A DNA stretch of 10,410 nucleotides, taken from positions 1 through 10,410 of the forward strand of contig JASLIL010000040.1 in assembly GCA_030152145.1 (NCBI GenBank), written 5' to 3'. Origin of the DNA: Tissierellales bacterium. GTDB lineage: Bacteria; Bacillota; Clostridia; Tissierellales; JASKZW01. Both the position numbers and the translations under genes were made by a program. Positions within the stretch are counted from its first letter, which is position 1. Each line of letters starts with the position of its first letter. Shown one piece after another: positions 5,525 to 10,410 of this stretch. Below the pieces are notes generated by a model that saw only the letters and a program-made list of their open reading frames with translations, did no database searches and had not been told where the DNA came from.

Positions 5525-6280
5525 ATGAAAAAGTCAAGAAAAGTACTTATGCTAAGCCTTATGTTCCTACTAATATTTACAGGAACAAGTCTAGCAGCTA
5601 AATCAGAAGTAGGGGTAAAAATTGACGGCAAGGCCCTAAGTGAAAAGGGCATATTGGAAAAGGGAAGAACCTTTGTACCTGTAAGAGCCATCTTTGAAAG
5701 TGGAGGAGCCAAGGTAAGTTGGGACAATAAAAAGAAAGCAGTCATAATCGAGCAAGGAAAAGATAAAATTGTATTAAATACCAAAGGTGACTATAGCTAT
5801 TATAACAAGTTGCCAATGCATATAGTAGAGCATGAAGGGCCTAAAAATCCAGTAAAATTAGTAGATGGTAGAGTCTACCTACCTCTAAGATTAATGGGTT
5901 ACTTAAATGACTATGAAGTAGGATGGAACCCTAGCAAAAAAATAGCAACATTAGATAAATCACAACACATAAAGGTCTCCTTTAAGGAAGCCTACCAAAA
6001 ATTAGAAAAATATGCTGGGGATGTTAAACTAATATACTCTCCACACTCACACTATGGGTCTTCAGTTAAAAGCCTAAGAGACGACTATTTTGTCTTTGTT
6101 ATAGCAGACCTTGATGACGAAGCTTGGTTCGACTCAAACTATGCAGTGTCTAAGGCAAATGGATATATCTATGTAATATCACCAGGCCAATATACACCAG
6201 ATGTATTTTATGCAGATATAAATCCAGAACCAGCACCATCTCCTGAAATTTTGGAACCAAATATATTTCTGGGAGAATAA
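5525..6280 (+). CDS. Exported protein with copper-amine-oxidase-N-type stalk repeats
   Basis: A 251-aa secreted protein. A signal peptide is clear: MKKSRK, a hydrophobic core (8-20) and a likely signal peptidase I site after SLAA (residue 25). Two copies of the stalk domain (copper amine oxidase N-terminal domain-like) follow: RTFVPVRAIFESGGAKVSWD at about 48-67, and VYLPLRLMGYLNDYEVGW at about 117-134. These repeats are common in extracellular proteins of Clostridia and do not imply oxidase activity; no catalytic domain is present. Residues 150-232 form a separate domain (VSFKEAYQKL to VSKANGYIYVISPG) that resembles PepSY in pattern, a weak guess. The tail is proline-rich, with no LPXTG or lipobox. 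AGGGGGA (5514-5520) fixes the start. Transcribed alone and ended by the terminator at 6291. Role unknown. Confidence 0.85.
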   Translation: MKKSRKVLMLSLMFLLIFTGTSLAAKSEVGVKIDGKALSEKGILEKGRTFVPVRAIFESGGAKVSWDNKKKAVIIEQGKDKIVLNTKGDYSYYNKLPMHIVEHEGPKNPVKLVDGRVYLPLRLMGYLNDYEVGWNPSKKIATLDKSQHIKVSFKEAYQKLEKYAGDVKLIYSPHSHYGSSVKSLRDDYFVFVIADLDDEAWFDSNYAVSKANGYIYVISPGQYTPDVFYADINPEPAPSPEILEPNIFLGE

Positions 6281-6290
6281 TTAAAATTAT

Positions 6291-6324
6291 AAAAGACTCC
6301 TTTCAAAAATGAAGGGAGTCTTTG
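6291..6324. terminator. Bidirectional intrinsic terminator
   Basis: AAAGACTCC (6292-6300) pairs with GGAGTCTTT (6315-6323). It lies 11 bases after the stop of the plus-strand gene. Read from the minus strand, the stem is followed by TTTTATAATTTT, so it can also end the minus-strand cassette that converges from the right. Confidence 0.8.
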
Positions 6325-6401
6325 AATTTAAAAAATCATAAAACTACTTTATTATAACCGTCTTTGTATCTGAAACCCACTCCACATCTTTCCCAAGAAG
6401 A

Positions 6402-6605
6402 TCACTTCTTAAAAGCCTTGAAAGGATCTATGGTCACCTTCTTGTAGACCTTATTATAGGCAGCCTTCTTAGTATCCTTTAAAAGTCCCATTCCCTTTTT
6501 CCCATAGGTTGGATCAATAGCTTTCCTGGCCTGTCTCTTCCACTTGGAAGTAGTTCTGGCCTTTATAGATTTTTTTAAGCTAGGCACCCTAAACCCAAAT
6601 TTCAT
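6402..6605 (-). CDS. Small, strongly basic conserved-type protein (67 aa)
   Basis: A 67-aa protein with 22 Lys/Arg against only 3 acidic residues. The start MKFGFRVPSLKKSIKART and the later KKAAYNKVY resemble, from memory, a family of small basic proteins of Firmicutes with no known function. Basic charge suggests nucleic-acid or ribosome contact, which is inference. The frame runs back to a GTG at 6614, but I chose ATG 6605: the GTG lies inside the ribosome binding site GGGGGTG (6612-6618), which is correctly spaced for 6605. It is the last gene of the minus-strand group, 72 bp after the 242-aa gene, with a hairpin in between that may control its translation. Beyond its TGA stop the frame stays open for 22 more codons. 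Confidence 0.75.
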   Translation of the reverse strand: MKFGFRVPSLKKSIKARTTSKWKRQARKAIDPTYGKKGMGLLKDTKKAAYNKVYKKVTIDPFKAFKK

Positions 6606-6613
6606 AGATAACA

Positions 6614-6665
6614 CCCCCTCTAGGACCTATACCCTAACTAGGGGGATTTACAAGTTTAGGTCCTA
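6614..6665 (-). promoter_or_regulatory. Hairpin abutting the ribosome binding site of the 67-aa gene
   Basis: On the minus strand a perfect 9-bp stem, TAGGACCTA with TAGGTCCTA (6657-6665 and 6621-6629), ends one base before the AGGGGG core of the ribosome binding site (6614-6619). Its loop carries CCCCCT (6640-6645), which is fully complementary to that AGGGGG. The site could be masked by this pairing. Pairing is seen directly; regulation is inference. Confidence 0.5.
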
Positions 6666-6677
6666 AAGGTTCTACAT

Positions 6678-7406
6678 TTAGTAGTAATAACTTAGAAATT
6701 TTTCAAAGTGAATATTAAATTCTTCTTGAGGCAGTAAAGGTGATAAAAGAGCAGGGTAGGCATTGCTAAACTCTAGGATAACCATTCTGCCTACTCTTAT
6801 GTCGGACTTAGGATTATTATTATTCTTAATCTGGGACTTTAAGGCAGAACTTAAATCTCTCTCTTTAACTATGTTAAAGAACTTTATAAAAAAGTCACTA
6901 TTTCTAAAAATCTTACTTTTTATTATATAGTTAAAAATATCAAGGTTATTAAGAATAAGTTGAAAGTATTCTTGATGCTCATCTTCAGGAACATTTTCAG
7001 TAACATACTTAGCAATGATAGCGGCCTTATATAAATAGTTTTCCCAATCAAAACTTCTAGTAACTATAGTTTCAAAATAATTTTGACCCTCATAAATTTT
7101 AGGGTAGAGATCTAGAATATAGGATCTCATTTTTGTAACTATCAAAGAATGCAAAATAAGCTCGTTCATATAGACATCCATATCCAGATGGATGAAATTT
7201 TCTTGGAAGAAAATAATAAGGTCCAAGAGGGTATGGGGGTCGTCTTTTTTCGTATAATGACCAAAATAAATAGGGAAATTATCCATATCTGGAAGGGAAA
7301 CTGTTTTATCTGAAATAAAGCCATCAGCTCGTAAACTATCCCTAAGAAAACTATCATAAAACTCTGCATTTTTTTTATAACCTGCATTTAATAAATTAAC
7401 TTTCAT
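6678..7406 (-). CDS. Unrecognised protein of the GHKL cassette (242 aa)
   Basis: I do not recognise this 242-aa protein with confidence; a faint similarity to DUF6339-type proteins is from memory only. It is soluble, without signal peptide or membrane helices, and looks mostly helical from residue 58 on, with amphipathic segments rich in Phe, Tyr, Ile and Leu. Residues near 203-225 (IRVGRMVILEFSNAYPALLSPLL) look like a conserved core. No nuclease, methylase or ATPase motif is visible. The ATG lies inside the end of the 285-aa gene (11-bp overlap), with AAGGAGA upstream within that gene, so the two are translationally coupled and probably made in similar amounts. Context suggests an effector, adaptor or structural partner of the GHKL ATPase. 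Confidence 0.75.
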   Translation of the reverse strand: MKVNLLNAGYKKNAEFYDSFLRDSLRADGFISDKTVSLPDMDNFPIYFGHYTKKDDPHTLLDLIIFFQENFIHLDMDVYMNELILHSLIVTKMRSYILDLYPKIYEGQNYFETIVTRSFDWENYLYKAAIIAKYVTENVPEDEHQEYFQLILNNLDIFNYIIKSKIFRNSDFFIKFFNIVKERDLSSALKSQIKNNNNPKSDIRVGRMVILEFSNAYPALLSPLLPQEEFNIHFEKFLSYYY

Positions 7407-8253
7407 TTGTCAATCTCCTTATAGCATTACAATTTTTTTCTATTAAATTATCACTAATCAAGGATATAACCCTATCAATATTATCTAAATTAAGCTCAAC
7501 AATACCCTTGCTAGACATTAGACTATGAAGTTTAAAATCTAAATTACTAGAAGGCTCTATATTTTCCAATAATACACCATCCTCCAGGCTATTATTTCCC
7601 TCTAAGTTGTTATTTATAAAAGATATTAAGGCTCTTTCTAAACCAGAACGTATATAGGAGTTATTTAAGTCCCTGTTATAGGGAAGATCTAATAGCTGAA
7701 AATCTTCCTTCTTAAAAACAAGATTTATAAAGTCGGAATCCAACTCAATTTTAAACTCACAATCCAAATCTTTATTAACAGATCTTTTAAAAAATGTATA
7801 TGGATTTTTCCTCTCACCAGTAAACAAGATCAATTCAGATATGGCAAGTAGCATCCACCTATCTACGATAATAGAATCTTTGTAGGAGTTATAAAAACTA
7901 TTGAGATCATTATTAGTAGAGAAATCAATACTCTCAACAGATCTTACAAATAATTGTAATTTACTGCTCTCACTCAAGCTTAATCTAGTTTTACTAATCT
8001 CAGCAAAGGGCTTATCATAATCAACTTTAATTAAAAGGTTATCAATAGACTGAACAACCAATATAAGTTCAGCAGAACGGGACTCTAGTTGTTTCATTAA
8101 GAAATCTGACTGCAAATCATATTCAATATCAAAGATATAGCTGTAGGAATTATCCTTAACATCAACATCAAAAAGAAAAGTATTATCCCTATAATCAGTC
8201 TGTGTATTAGTCAATATTGGATAAGAGAAGTTGCTTGGTCTTGAATAAATCAT
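7396..8253 (-). CDS. Unrecognised protein of the GHKL cassette (285 aa)
   Basis: I do not recognise this 285-aa protein. The first 110 residues alternate short polar and hydrophobic runs (TFLFDVDV, YSYIFDIEYDL, AELILVVQS, NLLIKVDY, KLQLFVRSV), which suggests a beta-rich domain. After about residue 115 there are mixed helices (DRWMLLAISELILF near 131-144) and further strands (CEFKIELDSDFINLVF, 165-180). No PD-(D/E)XK, HNH or P-loop motif is evident, and there is no signal peptide. It starts three bases after the GHKL gene stop, using GGAGGTG (8260-8266) inside that gene as ribosome binding site, so it is translationally coupled to it. It overlaps the 242-aa gene by 11 bp. A complex of all three products is a reasonable inference. 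Confidence 0.75.
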   Translation of the reverse strand: MIYSRPSNFSYPILTNTQTDYRDNTFLFDVDVKDNSYSYIFDIEYDLQSDFLMKQLESRSAELILVVQSIDNLLIKVDYDKPFAEISKTRLSLSESSKLQLFVRSVESIDFSTNNDLNSFYNSYKDSIIVDRWMLLAISELILFTGERKNPYTFFKRSVNKDLDCEFKIELDSDFINLVFKKEDFQLLDLPYNRDLNNSYIRSGLERALISFINNNLEGNNSLEDGVLLENIEPSSNLDFKLHSLMSSKGIVELNLDNIDRVISLISDNLIEKNCNAIRRLTNES

Positions 8254-8256
8254 CTT

Positions 8257-10161
8257 TTACACCTCCACACTATAGAGAAACTTAGAAGCCTTGTTATAAT
8301 TATTTTTTAAGGACAGCTCTAATTTCAAAACACCATTAACTAGGCTAATATCTTTTATAATATTATTTTCAATAGAAAGTTCGTTTCCACTATTTAAATC
8401 CTTTATACTATAGACATGATTCCTAAGCTTAAAAGGATCCTTACTAGCCACGCCCTCCCCATCAATTTGAAAGAAAGATAGATCACACTCAGACTCATTT
8501 ACATATCCCTTAACTCTGGAAATATCAATATTTAAAATTTCCTTAGAACCTATATTAAGTCTATTAACTATATTAGATGAAACAGTATACCTATTTCTAA
8601 CAGCCAAATCCTTCTTATTATCTCTCTTACCAAGAGCTCTAATAATCTTATCCATAATCTTCTTTTTAGGCTTAGGCTTATTAACAACGCTATCCTTAGA
8701 TTTACTAGTCTTAATTTTTTCAATAACCTTTGGAGTATCATCATCACCAACATTTAAGCGAATAGACTGAGATTGTTTACCCACCTCCCTCTTAAAGCTA
8801 TGTTCAATAGAGTAAATTATATCTTCTGTATCCAAGGTCTCCTCATTGGTATTACTATCCTTAGCCTTAGACCTAATTAATTCATGTAATAGGAAATCAA
8901 TATTATTTAGAAATCTCTTAGCATTCATCTCCATAGATTTATCCCTAAAATGAGAGGACTCAAGTTTTGTATGGGAAGCATTCTCTAAAGATTTTAGGAA
9001 CCTATCACCATCCTCATTTTCAGGAATTAGTATAGCATTATAAGGTCTTTTAATATTGTTCCTAACCTTCCTATCCTCAATCTTCATCCCGATAGACCTT
9101 ATGATAGCAGTCCTACCTTCTTTTATATCCTCATTATACTGAAAATATAACTTGAAAGGATAGAGATTTTTATTTCTATCTTCAACAATAAAATCAGAAG
9201 TTAAATAGTAGTTTTTATAGCTATCTAGATAGATAGGAGTAAAGTAATCCTCATCATCCACTGGGTTTGGACTATAGATAGACTCATTCTCTATAAAAGA
9301 AGAAATACTATCCTTATCAATACGATCACCATTAACAGTAACAATCAGCTTATTTTCTAAAATAGACACAAAGAAGTTATTGCAAACACTCCTAATAATT
9401 TTATCTATATCCATATACCCCTTCCTAAGATAGGGGATAATTATCTTTAATCCACGACTATCTTTCTTAAAAACTTCATGAAAATTATTCTCAAAAGGAA
9501 AATAATTATCTCGTTGCTCCTCCTCCACTATATTGCTAAAGTATCCAACTCCAGAATAAGGCTGGTCATCATATATATGATCGATTAAATTTATCCCACC
9601 ACCCAGATGTTGCCTTCCAAATTGATCACAGTTAGCAAAGAAAAAAGTATGCAAGTCACTAGCAGAATTGGAAGCAATCTTACCTATACCATGGGACCCA
9701 CCCCTAACACTTTCACAGCTAGCATTTTCCTTAACATAGTGGTAACCCTTGTGATAGGCATAGGCCATCCAAGTACCATCAGTAATTAAATTATCCCTAC
9801 TAGGAACACCACTCAAGCCTTCGGTGTGATGATCTTCAAAAGAAATATAAGGTATGCTTGTTTTCTCCAAAGCCCTTATCATGTTCTCAATGGTCTCCTT
9901 AGCATATTGGTTTTGTGCCCTTAAAGAATGGATATGTTGTGAAATATCATCTATACCAGGAATATCTTCCTTTCTAAGCTTCCCAGTCTCAATATTAAAT
10001 TCAACAGGTCCATCATAGGACTTCAACTTAGCATCCATAGAATTTTGTATGTTTTCTCTAATCAAGCCATCTATGCCCAATTTATAGAACTGTTCTAGAT
10101 TATCATCAAATGTAAGATTTGACATAGAGCTTTGTTTGATAAATTGCCAGTAAGTATTCAT
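8257..10161 (-). CDS. GHKL (Hsp90/MutL-like) ATPase heading an accessory cassette
   Basis: A 634-aa protein with an N-terminal GHKL ATP-binding fold, cytoplasmic and without membrane segments. Seen: N-box RENIQNSMDA (35-44, with E36, N40, D43), D-box-like SFEDHHTEGLSG (107-118), G-box GGSHGIGKIA (154-163) and a third motif, SRGLKIIIPYL (235-245). The block IRSIGMKIEDRK (354-365) also recalls large stand-alone GHKL ATPases that I associate with bacterial accessory systems. A charged, Lys-rich linker (about 484-520) leads to a beta-rich C-terminal domain (520-634). It is not MutL, Hsp90, gyrase or a histidine kinase in length or layout. GGAGGG (10166-10171) precedes the ATG. It is the first of three coupled genes. 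ATPase fold is well supported; an anti-phage or other accessory role is inference from architecture. Confidence 0.85.
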   Translation of the reverse strand: MNTYWQFIKQSSMSNLTFDDNLEQFYKLGIDGLIRENIQNSMDAKLKSYDGPVEFNIETGKLRKEDIPGIDDISQHIHSLRAQNQYAKETIENMIRALEKTSIPYISFEDHHTEGLSGVPSRDNLITDGTWMAYAYHKGYHYVKENASCESVRGGSHGIGKIASNSASDLHTFFFANCDQFGRQHLGGGINLIDHIYDDQPYSGVGYFSNIVEEEQRDNYFPFENNFHEVFKKDSRGLKIIIPYLRKGYMDIDKIIRSVCNNFFVSILENKLIVTVNGDRIDKDSISSFIENESIYSPNPVDDEDYFTPIYLDSYKNYYLTSDFIVEDRNKNLYPFKLYFQYNEDIKEGRTAIIRSIGMKIEDRKVRNNIKRPYNAILIPENEDGDRFLKSLENASHTKLESSHFRDKSMEMNAKRFLNNIDFLLHELIRSKAKDSNTNEETLDTEDIIYSIEHSFKREVGKQSQSIRLNVGDDDTPKVIEKIKTSKSKDSVVNKPKPKKKIMDKIIRALGKRDNKKDLAVRNRYTVSSNIVNRLNIGSKEILNIDISRVKGYVNESECDLSFFQIDGEGVASKDPFKLRNHVYSIKDLNSGNELSIENNIIKDISLVNGVLKLELSLKNNYNKASKFLYSVEV

Positions 10162-10192
10162 AAAACCCTCCTTATATCAGATATACAAATAG

Positions 10193-10221
10193 ATACTAGC
10201 ATATTAAATTAAATAGATCAA
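10193..10221 (-). promoter_or_regulatory. Candidate promoter of the GHKL cassette
   Basis: On the minus strand TTGATC (10216-10221) and TAGTAT (10193-10198) are separated by 17 bp, with TGC directly before the -10 box (extended -10). A start near 10187 would give a leader of about 25 nt. Confidence 0.4.
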
Positions 10222-10271
10222 ATATATAGAATATATAAAATAATCCATATATTTCATTCTAAAGCCATCCC

Positions 10272-10299
10272 TTTTTTAGACCAGCATCTATGCTATAAT
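10272..10299 (+). promoter_or_regulatory. Extended -10 promoter at the right edge
   Basis: TATAAT (10294-10299) is perfect and is preceded by TGC, the extended -10 element. The -35 region (TTTTTT, 10272-10277) is poor, as extended -10 promoters allow. It reads away from the GHKL cassette towards the window end. Confidence 0.5.
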
Positions 10300-10305
10300 A
10301 GTAGG

Positions 10306-10400
10306 TAAGAAAAGTAAGTTTAGCTTAGTCAAAATAATCCATAGGAGATTTAAAATAAGAAGCTAGCCCTAGGAATCTTATGGATTTCTAGGGCATTTTT
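10306..10400 (+). ncRNA. Possible small RNA or attenuator leader
   Basis: Between the extended -10 promoter and an intrinsic terminator lies a transcript of about 95 nt with no convincing reading frame: an AGGAG near 10343-10347 has no start codon at a useful distance. AATCCATA (10336-10343) can pair with TATGGATT (10379-10386), which forms the inner part of the terminator, so two structures compete. It may be a stand-alone RNA or an attenuator for a gene beyond the window. Confidence 0.35.
10366..10400 (+). terminator. Intrinsic terminator at the right edge
   Basis: GCCCTAG (10366-10372) pairs with CTAGGGC (10388-10394), and an inner AATC/GATT continues the stem after a mismatch. ATTTTTTAT follows on the plus strand. 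No U tract is found on the other strand, so it terminates plus-strand transcription. Confidence 0.75.
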
Positions 10401-10410
10401 TATATAGAAG

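Noticed and set aside
5525..6280. Copper amine oxidase enzyme
   Set aside because: Only stalk-type N-terminal repeats are present; the protein is 251 aa and lacks any catalytic domain.
6606..6614. GTG start at 6614 for the 67-aa gene
   Set aside because: This GTG is part of the GGGGGTG ribosome binding site of the ATG at 6605.
8257..10161. Histidine kinase, MutL or Hsp90 assignment for the GHKL protein
   Set aside because: No sensor, HAMP or phospho-acceptor histidine domain is seen, and the length and C-terminal layout do not match MutL or Hsp90.
10343..10391. Short leader peptide in the right-edge transcript
   Set aside because: AGGAG at 10343-10347 has no start codon at a usable distance; the only ATG, at 10380, runs two codons to a stop.
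1..10410. CRISPR array, tRNA or rRNA genes
   Set aside because: The repeats found are too few, too long and unevenly spaced for CRISPR, and no cloverleaf or rRNA-like stretch was recognised.

Overview
This window looks like chromosomal DNA of a low-GC, Gram-positive anaerobe of the Clostridia/Tissierellia type. The reasons are very AT-rich intergenic DNA, heavy use of ATA (Ile), AGA (Arg) and CTA (Leu) codons, strong AGGAGG- or GGTGAT-type ribosome binding sites, intrinsic terminators, a lipoprotein-anchored ABC uptake system and an oxygen-sensitive type of radical SAM enzyme. The placement is inference; nothing in the window fixes the genus.

Layout. (1) 1-569 has no gene. It opens with a 96-bp structured repeat, followed by an AT-rich stretch with overlapping hairpins and possible promoters. 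(2) 570-3875 is a tight plus-strand operon: a MetN-type ATPase, a MetI-type permease, a MetQ/NlpA-type lipoprotein and a DUF169 protein, closed by a terminator. (3) 4033-5022 is a BioB-like radical SAM enzyme with its own promoter and terminator. (4) 5023-5524 is a hairpin-rich intergenic mosaic that contains a second copy of the 96-bp repeat (94/96 identical) and two copies of a shorter repeat. (5) 5525-6280 is an exported protein with copper-amine-oxidase-N-like stalk repeats, ended by a bidirectional terminator. (6) 6402-10161, all on the minus strand, is a cassette of a GHKL ATPase (634 aa), two unrecognised proteins (285 and 242 aa) that are translationally coupled, and a very basic 67-aa protein behind a hairpin that abuts its ribosome binding site. 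(7) 10272-10400 is a plus-strand promoter, short leader and terminator: a small RNA or an attenuator for a gene beyond the window.

How it may work together. The ABC system would import a small ligand. Its binding protein departs from the usual MetQ motif and shares an operon with a DUF169 protein, next to a radical SAM gene, so a ligand other than plain methionine is possible. The minus-strand cassette has the architecture of an accessory system, possibly anti-phage defence: a large GHKL ATPase expressed first, followed by two coupled proteins of unknown fold. The operon layout is read from sequence; both functional ideas are inference.
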